DNA from: Steroidobacteraceae bacterium
GTDB taxonomy: Bacteria > Pseudomonadota > Gammaproteobacteria > Steroidobacterales > Steroidobacteraceae
Assembly: GCA_013044085.1 (NCBI GenBank)
Contig: JABEVI010000165.1
Coordinates: 1-13,927, forward strand
Direction of reading: 5' to 3'
DNA: 13,927 nt
Each line of letters starts with the position of its first letter. The stretch's first letter is position 1. Positions 7,580-13,927 of the stretch are shown in pieces. The notes beneath the pieces are model-generated. The model was not told the origin of the DNA. It searched no databases and worked only from the letters and a program-made list of their open reading frames with translations. The translations under genes and the position numbers were made by a program.

Positions 7580-10459
7580 TCAATCGCCGGCATCGGCAAT
7601 CGCGCGCAAGTCCCCCGGCGCGGCGCCGACGTCGAGCGGATCCAGATCGATACGCTTCCAGGAACCGTCCGGCCGGCGCTCGAGCTCGTAGGCCGGCCAG
7701 TAGTGCTTGTCGAGCTTCAGTGTGATCACGCTGACCTGACCGTTCCATGTCACCGTCTTCAGCCGCACCGACGCCCGATCCGGCTTGCCGTCGACCGCAT
7801 GGATGAACGCATCCAGGTTCGGCGTCGGTCGGCCATCGACTTCGGTGATCCGACGACCGGCGAACAGCCCATAGTGCGCCGCCGGCGAGCCGAAACAGAA
7901 GAACGACACGAACACCCCCGTGTGCGGTATGCCGCGTTGCATCGCCAGCGCGCGATACGGCGCCTGCAGTGTGGCGCCGGCCCAGATCAGCACACGGTCG
8001 ATTCCCCGTCCGCGCAACGGCACCGTCGGCAGGCTCAAGGTCTTGGCCGCACCATTGCGCCACATGGTGAGCGTGACCTCGGGGCGTTGCACGGCCAGTT
8101 CGACCTCGCGGAAGCGGTTCACCACCTTGCCGTCGACCGCGAGCAACAAGTCCCCCGGTTCGAGCAGCCGCGCCTCCGGAGAATCCGCCGCGAGCCGCTC
8201 GATGCTCAGCACCTGGCGGTGTCGCTCGGCATGCGCCTCGAATCGGCGCACCCAGGCGCGCGTCAGCCCGAGCTTGCGCGCATCGGCAAGCGACTCGACG
8301 CCAAACTCCGCCTCCAGCGAGTAGATCGGCCGCCCTTGGACGACGTCCCTGACCATTTCCGTGACGATTCCGGCCGGAATGCCGTGATTGGCCTGCGCGA
8401 TACCCTGCGGCGTGTCATAGGCGAAACTCGACCACAAGGCCCGCACATCGCCCTTGCGGTCCGCGATCACACCGTCGTAATCCGCCGGCGGATTCACGAG
8501 GTCGACGACGTCGAGGTTGCTGTCCCGGAAGCGCAGTGTCCGCGACAGCGGCAGCGACAAGTCGGAGTGACCCGCAACCTCGGTGCTCTGCGACATCACC
8601 CGGGAATCGCCGTGCTGGCCGACGACCCAGACACGCTCACCGGCCCGCAGCGGGCGCTCGTCGAAGCGGGCCGCGCGAACCGGCGTGTCGCCGATCAGCT
8701 TCGGGTCGTAGGAAATCACCGCGAGGTTGTGCAACGGATGAATGAAGACGACCTTGCCGGGCACCTCGACCGTATCGGCGAAGGTGATGCGCACGTCACC
8801 GAGCGCGACCGGAACGGTGTTGCGGTCGGTGACGATCAGACCCCGCTTCGCGTCGACGATGACTCCGGTGCCGTGGTAGTACCGCTCGGCGACCCCGGAT
8901 ACGGAATAAGGCATGTCGAAGTTTACCGTCACGAGCGACGGCGCGAGCCGGTCGATCCGCGGATCGCCGGTGTGCGCGAAGCGGGTCGAGGCCGGCCGCA
9001 ACGGCTTTGGCGCCGGCCCGGGCGGCAGCCGCTTGCAAGGCCAGGTGCCGAGGTGGTCGTCGCGAACGCAGTCACGCGCCGGGAACCAGCGCCGATCCAT
9101 GCGAATCACCTGCAGTTCGGTCGCCCGCGGGTTCTGCAGCGTCACGTAGCGCACCGTTGCCCTCGCCCCATCGGCGAGGCGCGCGAGCGCCTTCTTGAAG
9201 TCTGAGAGATTGGCCACGGGTCGACCGTTGACCTGGCTGATCAAGGCCCCGCGCGGTATGCCCGCGCTGCCAAACACGTAGCCCGGATCGGCGACGAAGA
9301 CGCCCTTGATCGGCAGATGATAGCTGCGCGCCTCCTCATACGAGAGCGTGTGCACGACCGCATCGCCAAATTCGACGTACTCATGCGCGGTGATCGAATC
9401 CAGATTCTCGACGCTAAGCGTGCCATGCAGTCGCTCGCCGCCGCGCTGCACCACGACACGCACCCGGCGGCCGACGTGATTATCGAGCAGCGTCTCGAGC
9501 GAGAAAAACTCCGGTATGGGCTTGCCGTCGATCGAGATCAAGATGTCGCCGGGCTGCAGAAAACGCGCCGCATCCGAGCCCGGTTGCACGTCGTTCACCA
9601 CTAGCATGCCGGTCAGCCGGGGAAACTCCCGGCGCATGCGGGCCTCCGTCGCCCGCCCGAGCCCGAGACGGGTGAGTTCGTCGTACGGCGTGTAGGTAAA
9701 CACGGTTTCGAGCGTGCCGCGGGGCACGGGTTTGCCCGCGTCGATGTAGCGCAGCGCCCGCACCACCTCGGGCAGCGGAAAATAGAAGCTCGATGCGGCG
9801 CCGGTGGCCCCGCCCGCGTTCAAGGCGACGACGCGGCCCTTGATATCGATGACCGGTGAGCCGGAAGAGCCGCCGGACGTGCCGGACGCCGCCTGATAGT
9901 AGAACGTGTTGAAGTCGTTGTACTTGCCGAAGCCGTAATCCGGTGCCGCGCGGTCGAGCCGCGCGAGCGTGCCGGCGAGTATCGACAATTGTTCGCCGTC
10001 ATCGTTGCCGACCACGCGAATCTCCCGACCCACGACCGCACCGGCCGGATCGAGAGGCAGTTGCACCGGCTTGATGAAGCGCAGCTTTCTCGGGTCGTAG
10101 CGGAAGATTCCGAAGTCGTGTACCGGGTCCCGATAGACCGGATACAGCGGCACCTCCTCCCGGTTCTGAAAAATCGCCTGCGCGACCACCGGGCCCGGCG
10201 TGACGACATGGCGGTTGGTGAGAATCAGTCCACGCTTCGCGTCGATCACGAAGCCGGTCGCCTGCGCCGTCTCGTTCCAACCGGTGTCGAAGGCGCGAGG
10301 CACGTCGATTTGAATCGAGACGACGCCCGAGGAGATTCGCGAAAGCGTCCGGGCCCACTCCTGCTCGGATCCCCTGCAAGCGGCGCCGCTGGCGCCGGCT
10401 CCGGCACTGATACCGGCACCCAAGATGATGCTGCAAAGGACGACGGCAAAACGCGGCAT
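7580..10459 (-). CDS. Exported double-HtrA serine protease with four PDZ domains (Nma111/Deg7-like)
   Basis: 959 residues. A signal peptide (1 to about 26; R3, then a hydrophobic stretch to GASGAAC) suggests the periplasm. Module 1: trypsin-like domain (about 35-240) with His84 (LTNRHVV), Asp115 (VHDFGIF) and Ser199 in SGGSSGSPVID, then PDZ domains at about 283-350 and 384-452. Module 2: protease-like domain (about 500-710) whose triad positions are Asn547 (TDRNTV), Asn578 (LHNLAVI) and Tyr661 or Asp660, so it is inactive, then PDZ domains at about 748-808 and 845-912. GGSSGSPVID, VALNAG and HPLHNLAVISYDP resemble plant Deg7 and fungal Nma111/Ynm3, which share the active-then-dead double layout; DegP/DegQ have one protease domain. 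The start ATG at 10459 has AGGAG 5 bases away; the frame is open upstream to 10774 but that part is antisense-style sequence overlapping yciH. Substrate unknown. Confidence 0.93.
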   Translation of the reverse strand: MPRFAVVLCSIILGAGISAGAGASGAACRGSEQEWARTLSRISSGVVSIQIDVPRAFDTGWNETAQATGFVIDAKRGLILTNRHVVTPGPVVAQAIFQNREEVPLYPVYRDPVHDFGIFRYDPRKLRFIKPVQLPLDPAGAVVGREIRVVGNDDGEQLSILAGTLARLDRAAPDYGFGKYNDFNTFYYQAASGTSGGSSGSPVIDIKGRVVALNAGGATGAASSFYFPLPEVVRALRYIDAGKPVPRGTLETVFTYTPYDELTRLGLGRATEARMRREFPRLTGMLVVNDVQPGSDAARFLQPGDILISIDGKPIPEFFSLETLLDNHVGRRVRVVVQRGGERLHGTLSVENLDSITAHEYVEFGDAVVHTLSYEEARSYHLPIKGVFVADPGYVFGSAGIPRGALISQVNGRPVANLSDFKKALARLADGARATVRYVTLQNPRATELQVIRMDRRWFPARDCVRDDHLGTWPCKRLPPGPAPKPLRPASTRFAHTGDPRIDRLAPSLVTVNFDMPYSVSGVAERYYHGTGVIVDAKRGLIVTDRNTVPVALGDVRITFADTVEVPGKVVFIHPLHNLAVISYDPKLIGDTPVRAARFDERPLRAGERVWVVGQHGDSRVMSQSTEVAGHSDLSLPLSRTLRFRDSNLDVVDLVNPPADYDGVIADRKGDVRALWSSFAYDTPQGIAQANHGIPAGIVTEMVRDVVQGRPIYSLEAEFGVESLADARKLGLTRAWVRRFEAHAERHRQVLSIERLAADSPEARLLEPGDLLLAVDGKVVNRFREVELAVQRPEVTLTMWRNGAAKTLSLPTVPLRGRGIDRVLIWAGATLQAPYRALAMQRGIPHTGVFVSFFCFGSPAAHYGLFAGRRITEVDGRPTPNLDAFIHAVDGKPDRASVRLKTVTWNGQVSVITLKLDKHYWPAYELERRPDGSWKRIDLDPLDVGAAPGDLRAIADAGD
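8835..8856 (-). repeat. Internal DNA repeat, copy in the second protease-like module
   Basis: These 22 bases match 10224-10245 at all but two positions. They encode the DAKRGLI strand just before the former catalytic histidine of module 2 and are the best-conserved DNA trace I noticed of the duplication that built the double protease. Confidence 0.6.
10224..10245 (-). repeat. Internal DNA repeat, copy in the first protease module
   Basis: This is the partner of 8835-8856, with two mismatches in 22 bases. It encodes DAKRGLI just before the catalytic His84 of module 1. Confidence 0.6.
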
Positions 10460-10464
10460 CTTCA

Positions 10465-10469
10465 CTCCT
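10465..10469 (-). promoter_or_regulatory. Ribosome binding site of the double-HtrA gene
   Basis: AGGAG lies 5 bases before the ATG at 10459 and overlaps the yciH stop codon (TAG at 10468-10470). This supports the 959-residue start and suggests that ribosomes ending on yciH can reload on the protease gene. Confidence 0.8.
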
Positions 10470-10824
10470 ACCCTCCGGACCGCTTCGCGGGCCATCCTAG
10501 TTTGATCAACTCGGCGACGATCGTGTCGCGATGCTCGCCCTGGATCTCGATGACCCCCGCGCGCACCGTGCCGCCGGAACCGCAGCGTTTCTTCAGGCTC
10601 GCGGCGAGCGAGGCGATCTGCTCGGGGGGCAGCGGCAAGCCACTGACCGTGGTGACGCCCTTGCCGGACCGCCCCTGCGTTTCGCGACCGACCCGCGGAC
10701 GGATCGGGCCGACGGCACCGGGAGCACCCTTCGGGCAGACACACTCGCGCGCCGCCCGGCGGCAATTCGGGCACAGGAAGCCTGCGCCGGTTGAATAGAC
10801 GAGCCTGGTGGGCATGCGCGCCAT
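10468..10824 (-). CDS. yciH: SUI1/eIF1-like translation initiation factor, YciH family
   Basis: YciH is the bacterial relative of eukaryotic eIF1, thought to affect start-codon or initiator-tRNA discrimination and stress translation; its role in bacteria is less certain than that of IF3. The product has 118 residues from the ATG at 10824 (115 from the next ATG at 10815). RLVYSTGAG opens the protein, as in E. coli YciH. A CPNC...CVCP cysteine cluster follows, which may bind zinc. The SUI1 domain shows GKGVTTVSGLPL, LAASLKKRCGSGGTVRAG, VIEIQGEHRD and a final KRSGG. Neither start has a clear Shine-Dalgarno. A GTG at 10839 could extend it by five residues. It is first in the operon with the double-HtrA, sua5, decarboxylase and HIT genes, and is divergent from ispG. 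Confidence 0.92.
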   Translation of the reverse strand: MARMPTRLVYSTGAGFLCPNCRRAARECVCPKGAPGAVGPIRPRVGRETQGRSGKGVTTVSGLPLPPEQIASLAASLKKRCGSGGTVRAGVIEIQGEHRDTIVAELIKLGWPAKRSGG

Positions 10825-10845
10825 TATGCCGGTTAACACGGCGAC

Positions 10846-10873
10846 GTGATATCGGCGCTCATCGCGCTAGAAT
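10846..10873 (+). promoter_or_regulatory. Candidate sigma-70 promoter for ispG-phhB
   Basis: In the 87-base divergent gap between yciH and ispG, GTGATA (10846-10851; 4 of 6 to TTGACA) and TAGAAT (10868-10873; 5 of 6 to TATAAT) stand 16 bases apart. Transcription would start near 10880, about 32 bases before the ATG. I found no comparably good pair on the minus strand for yciH. Confidence 0.45.
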
Positions 10874-10911
10874 GACGGCCGGGCAACCTCGCCCTGGCAA
10901 GCGTTCGAATC

Positions 10912-12132
10912 ATGATTTCCCGAAGAACTGCGAAAGCCGTGAAAATAGAGTCCGTGACCGTCGGCGGCGGCGCGCCGATCGTGGTGCAGTCGATGACCAA
11001 CACCGACACCGCCGACATCGAGGCGACGGTCGAACAGGTCGCGAGCCTTGCACGAGCCGGCTCCGAGCTGGTGCGCATCACGGTCAACAATGAAGCGGCG
11101 GCAGCGGCGGTGGCGCCGATACGCGATCGCCTCGATGCGCGCGGTGTGCGCACTCCGCTGGTCGGCGATTTCCACTTCAACGGCCACAAACTCCTCAAAG
11201 CCCACCCCGAATGCGCGCGCGCGCTCGCGAAGTTGCGCATCAATCCGGGCAACGTCGGTCGCGGCTCCAAGCGCGATCCGCAGTTCGCGGAGATGATCGA
11301 GATCGCCTGTCGCCACGACAAGCCGGTGCGCATCGGCGTGAACTGGGGCAGCCTCGATCAGGACTTGTTGACCCGGATGATGGATGAGAACTCCAAGCTG
11401 GCCGAGCCGCTCACCGCGCTCGACGTCATGCGCGAGACGATCGTCGTCTCGGCGCTGCAGAGCGCGCAGCGTGCCGAGGCGTTGGGCCTGGGCGCCGACC
11501 GGATCGTGATCAGCGCCAAGGTGAGCGGCGTGCAGGATCTGATTGCCGTGTACCGCAACCTTGCCAAGCGTTGCGACTACCCGCTGCATCTCGGCCTGAC
11601 CGAGGCCGGAATGGGCAGTAAGGGGATCGTCGCCTCGACCGCCGGGATCGGCGTCTTGCTGCAGGACGGTATCGGCGACACGATCCGCGTCTCCCTGACG
11701 CCGGAACCCGGCGGTGATCGCACCCAGGAGGTCATCGTCGCCCAGGAAATCCTGCAGACGATGGGCCTGCGCTCATTCACGCCGATGGTCGTCGCCTGCC
11801 CCGGATGCGGCCGCACGACCAGCACCTATTTTCAGGAACTTGCGCAGAAGATCCAGACGCACATCCGGCACCGAATGCCGCAATGGCGCAAGGAACGCGT
11901 CGGCGTCGAGGAGATGACGGTCGCCGTGATGGGCTGCGTCGTCAACGGCCCCGGCGAGAGCAAGCATGCGAACATCGGCATCAGCCTGCCGGGCACCGGC
12001 GAGGTGCCGGTCGCCCCGGTCTACGAGGACGGCGAGAAGACGGTGACATTAAAGGGCCAGAAGATCGCCGAGGAGTTCCAGGATCTGGTCGAGCGTTACA
12101 TCGACCGCAGCTACGCGCGCAGGGACGCATGA
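10912..12132 (+). CDS. ispG: 4-hydroxy-3-methylbut-2-enyl diphosphate synthase IspG (GcpE)
   Basis: This iron-sulfur enzyme of the MEP pathway reduces MEcPP to HMBPP on the way to IPP and DMAPP. The product has 406 residues. The N-terminal TIM-barrel domain has PIVVQSMTNTDTADIEAT (22-39), VGDFHFNG (84-91), LRINPGNVGRG (108-118), IGVNWGSL (141-148) and HLGLTEAGMGSKG (226-238). The C-terminal domain carries the 4Fe-4S ligands Cys296 and Cys299 (ACPGCGRT), Cys342 and Glu349 (MGCVVNGPGES). It is somewhat longer than E. coli IspG (372), with a modest insert around 315-333 before the last cluster motif. The ATG at 10912 has no good Shine-Dalgarno; a GTG at 10939 (VKIESVTV) is an alternative that would lose nothing conserved. 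Its TGA overlaps the phhB ATG. Confidence 0.96.
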   Translation: MISRRTAKAVKIESVTVGGGAPIVVQSMTNTDTADIEATVEQVASLARAGSELVRITVNNEAAAAAVAPIRDRLDARGVRTPLVGDFHFNGHKLLKAHPECARALAKLRINPGNVGRGSKRDPQFAEMIEIACRHDKPVRIGVNWGSLDQDLLTRMMDENSKLAEPLTALDVMRETIVVSALQSAQRAEALGLGADRIVISAKVSGVQDLIAVYRNLAKRCDYPLHLGLTEAGMGSKGIVASTAGIGVLLQDGIGDTIRVSLTPEPGGDRTQEVIVAQEILQTMGLRSFTPMVVACPGCGRTTSTYFQELAQKIQTHIRHRMPQWRKERVGVEEMTVAVMGCVVNGPGESKHANIGISLPGTGEVPVAPVYEDGEKTVTLKGQKIAEEFQDLVERYIDRSYARRDA

Positions 12133-12458
12133 ACGATCTGGCGCAAGGCAAATGCAAGCCCTGCGAGGGTGGGGTCGAGCCGCTCGGCGAGGTCGAGGCG
12201 CAGGAATTGCTCAAACAGCTGCACACGGACTGGCGCCTGTCGCCGGATGCGAAGAGCCTGACGCGAGCCTGCAAGTTCCGGGATTTCTGGCGCACCATGA
12301 GTTTCGTCAACGCGCTTGCGCACATCGCGAACCTCGAGGACCATCATCCGGATCTGGCCATCGGCTACGGCTATTGCCGCATCACCTACCGCACTCACTC
12401 GATCGGCGGACTCTCCGTCAACGATTTCATCTGCGCGGCGAAGATCGACCGGCTCTAG
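12129..12458 (+). CDS. phhB: Pterin-4a-carbinolamine dehydratase (4a-hydroxytetrahydrobiopterin dehydratase)
   Basis: A small cytosolic enzyme that dehydrates 4a-hydroxy-tetrahydropterin, the by-product of aromatic amino acid hydroxylases, and so recycles the cofactor. The product has 109 residues, typical of the family. The active-site signature EDHHPDLAIGYGYCRITYRTH (70-90) holds His72, His73 and His90, followed by GGLSVND. An N-terminal KCKPCEGG motif (8-15), common in bacterial members, is present. The ATG at 12129 overlaps the ispG stop as ATGA, with AGGGA just upstream, so translation is probably coupled. No phenylalanine hydroxylase gene is in the window. The TAG stop lies within a CTAG shared with the convergent ubiI-type gene. 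Confidence 0.95.
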   Translation: MNDLAQGKCKPCEGGVEPLGEVEAQELLKQLHTDWRLSPDAKSLTRACKFRDFWRTMSFVNALAHIANLEDHHPDLAIGYGYCRITYRTHSIGGLSVNDFICAAKIDRL

Positions 12459-13687
12459 GGTTCAGCGGGCCCGGTGATGAACGGCGCGACATCGCCCCGA
12501 CACCCCAAGGCGCGCTGCGCCAGCCACCGTTTGGCGAACGGCAGGCGTGACACGGCTTGCAGACCGACGCCCCGCAGCGCCCGGAGCACCGGGTCGTCGT
12601 TCGAGAACAATCGATCGAGCGCGTCGAATCCGACCGCCGCCGGCTGGTTCTCGCTCTTGCGCCAGCGCTCGTAGCGACGCAGAACGCGCAGATCCCCGAA
12701 GGCGGCGGCCTGGCCGGCCTGTTCGAGCACGTCGACCAGCGCGGCGCAGTCGAGGAAGCCGAGATTCAGTCCCTGGCCGGCCAAGGGATGCACGACATGT
12801 GCCGCATCGCCGAGCAGCGCGACGCGTTCGCGCGCATACACGTTCGCGCTCTGCAACTGCAGCGCAAAGCTCGCGAGCGGCGTGTCCGCTCGGGTAGCGC
12901 CGAGAACTCCGTCGCTCGCCTCATCGAGCGCCGACGAGAACGCCGCCGCATCGAGCGCGCGCAAGCGCTCGGCCTTCTCCCGGTGGACGCTCCAAACGAT
13001 CGAGGAGCGCCCGTCCGGCAGCGGCAGCAGCGCAAGCGGTCCGCTCGGTAGAAATCGCTGCCATGCCGTGTTTCGATGCGGCCGCTCGGTGTGCACGTGC
13101 ATGACCAGCGCATCCGCGCCGTAAGCGTGCCCGCGGGTGCCGATGCCGAGCAGCTGGCGGCTCGGCGATCGGGCCCCATCGGCGGCCGCGAGCAGACGCG
13201 CGGCGATTTCACGCCCATCGGCGAGTCTCATGCGCACGGCACCCTCATCGACGGCGACATCGCGCAGACCCGCCTCGATGCAGACGGCTCCGGCCTGCCG
13301 CGCCGCCTGCAGGCAATGCCATTTGAGCGCGCGGCCGTCGACGATGCTGCCCAGATTCGGCTCGCCGATGTCGGCGCAGTCGAAGCTGAGCGATCCGCGC
13401 CCGCCCGGCGTGCCGCCGGCGTCCCAGACGCACATGCGCTCATAGCCGAGCCGGTGTGTGACCGGCAGACGGCCCCAGACACCGCAGGCCGCGAGCAGGC
13501 GCTCGCTCGCGCGGCTCAGAGCGAAGACCCGCAGATCCCAGTCGGCGCCCTCGGCCGACGCCGGAAACGAGGCGTCGATCACCGCCACGCGCGCGGGCGC
13601 GCAGACGCGGCGCGCGATCAGCAGGGCGGCAAGCGCCGTCCCCACCGGCCCCGCACCGACGATCGCGACGTCGAATTCCTGTCTCAT
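12455..13687 (-). CDS. UbiH/UbiI/UbiF-family FAD monooxygenase of ubiquinone synthesis, probably UbiI-type
   Basis: An FAD-dependent aromatic hydroxylase expected to hydroxylate the ubiquinone ring precursor at the inner face of the inner membrane. The product has 410 residues, usual for the family. The dinucleotide-binding motif VAIVGAGPVGTALA (7-20) sits at the N-terminus, ending in an acidic VIDA. DLRVFALS (51-58) is the family's second conserved block. AADGARSPSR (168-177) and GDAAHVVHPLAGQGLNLG (293-310) are the FAD-binding and UbiH-family signatures. The C-terminus (LRRYERWRK, DRLFSND, then RLPFAKRWLAQRALG) also fits. The frame is open upstream to 13894, but 13687 is chosen: it begins right before the Rossmann motif and overlaps the ubiH stop as ATGA. 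Position after ubiH mirrors E. coli ubiH-ubiI, favouring C5 hydroxylation, but regioselectivity varies in this family. Confidence 0.93.
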   Translation of the reverse strand: MRQEFDVAIVGAGPVGTALAALLIARRVCAPARVAVIDASFPASAEGADWDLRVFALSRASERLLAACGVWGRLPVTHRLGYERMCVWDAGGTPGGRGSLSFDCADIGEPNLGSIVDGRALKWHCLQAARQAGAVCIEAGLRDVAVDEGAVRMRLADGREIAARLLAAADGARSPSRQLLGIGTRGHAYGADALVMHVHTERPHRNTAWQRFLPSGPLALLPLPDGRSSIVWSVHREKAERLRALDAAAFSSALDEASDGVLGATRADTPLASFALQLQSANVYARERVALLGDAAHVVHPLAGQGLNLGFLDCAALVDVLEQAGQAAAFGDLRVLRRYERWRKSENQPAAVGFDALDRLFSNDDPVLRALRGVGLQAVSRLPFAKRWLAQRALGCRGDVAPFITGPAEP

Positions 13688-13927
13688 CGCAACGGCACGC
13701 CGCGGGCGAGTTTCGGCACCCGGCCGAACGCGCCCGTGCTCAGCGCCGACAAGGCGCGCTTCGCCGGCGGCAGCCGATCGAAGGCGAGCAGGCCTAGGTT
13801 GCGTGCGCAGCGCACGATGGGCAATGGGTTGGCGAACAACCGCACCAGGCCGTCCGTGAACCGCACGATCGCGCGCCGGTCCGCCCGCCGCCACGCTTCG
13901 TAGGTGACGAGCATCTCGGGCGCGCCC
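13684..13927 (-). CDS. ubiH: UbiH-type FAD hydroxylase, C-terminal fragment (5' part beyond the window)
   Basis: Only the last 80 residues and the stop are inside the window. They read VTYEAWRRADRRAIVRFTD, then GLVRLFANPLPIVRCARNLGLLAFDRLPPAKRALS, close in pattern to the C-terminal helices of E. coli UbiH (a YQQRRQQDRE-type start, then TDSLVHLFAN and NIGL). UbiH hydroxylates C6 of the ubiquinone precursor. No FAD motif can be checked here, so the call rests on the tail and on the following ubiI-type gene, which it overlaps by ATGA. The gene continues past the right edge; nothing suggests it is broken. Confidence 0.85.
   Translation of the reverse strand, partial: GAPEMLVTYEAWRRADRRAIVRFTDGLVRLFANPLPIVRCARNLGLLAFDRLPPAKRALSALSTGAFGRVPKLARGVPLR

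Noticed and set aside
7703..9205. 500-residue open frame on the plus strand, antisense to the double protease
   Set aside because: It has no recognisable motif, its composition is arginine- and histidine-rich as in high-GC shadow frames, and it lies wholly opposite a gene with clear HtrA and PDZ motifs.
10460..10774. N-terminal extension of the double protease to 10774
   Set aside because: It overlaps yciH in another frame, is Arg-rich, and would bury the signal peptide. AGGAG before the ATG at 10459 decides the start.
13688..13894. N-terminal extension of the ubiI-type protein
   Set aside because: It is an out-of-frame reading of the ubiH tail; the Rossmann FAD motif should start within the first ten residues, as it does from 13687.
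1..13927. Mobile elements, CRISPR arrays, tRNA or rRNA genes, defence or toxin-antitoxin modules
   Set aside because: No transposase or integrase motif, direct-repeat array, tRNA-like fold or toxin pair was visible; nearly all bases are taken by core-type genes of similar base composition.

Overview
This is a dense, GC-rich chromosomal window that looks like a gammaproteobacterium. The evidence is the lgt-thyA pair, adjacent ubiH- and ubiI-type ubiquinone hydroxylases, a bacterial SUI1 protein (YciH), phhB and an IspG with a short insert. The genes would suit the Xanthomonadales/Nevskiales side of the class, but that placement is inferred from gene content and protein style only. I see no mobile element, CRISPR, rRNA, tRNA or clear rho-independent terminator, and no gene-free stretch longer than about 90 bases. 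Many long reading frames lie antisense to real genes and are GC-driven shadows.

Layout from left to right. (1) Minus strand, 1-2839: rlmI, lgt and thyA, transcribed in that order, with thyA running off the left edge. (2) Plus strand, 2893-4959: a 688-residue thioredoxin-domain/DUF255 protein (YyaL/SSP411 family), divergent from rlmI. (3) Minus strand, 4963-10824: a packed five-gene operon transcribed yciH, double-HtrA protease, sua5, ornithine-decarboxylase-like gene, HIT-family gene. (4) Plus strand, 10912-12458: ispG and phhB, coupled by an ATGA overlap. (5) Minus strand, 12455-13927: ubiH (C-terminal 80 residues only) and a ubiI-type FAD hydroxylase, also coupled by ATGA. phhB and the ubiI-type gene meet tail to tail and share a single CTAG as their two stop codons.

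Most genes are housekeeping: dTMP synthesis, lipoprotein lipidation, 23S rRNA methylation, t6A tRNA modification, MEP isoprenoid synthesis, pterin recycling and ubiquinone synthesis. The exception is the 959-residue exported protein at 7580-10459. It has two complete HtrA-like modules, each a trypsin-like domain followed by two PDZ domains. The first has an intact His-Asp-Ser triad and the second has lost all three residues. This architecture and its motifs match the eukaryotic Nma111/Ynm3 (fungal) and Deg7 (plant) family rather than bacterial DegP/DegQ/DegS. It sits in an operon with YciH (eIF1-like), Sua5 (t6A) and a polyamine-type decarboxylase, all linked to translation accuracy or growth. 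That link is inference.
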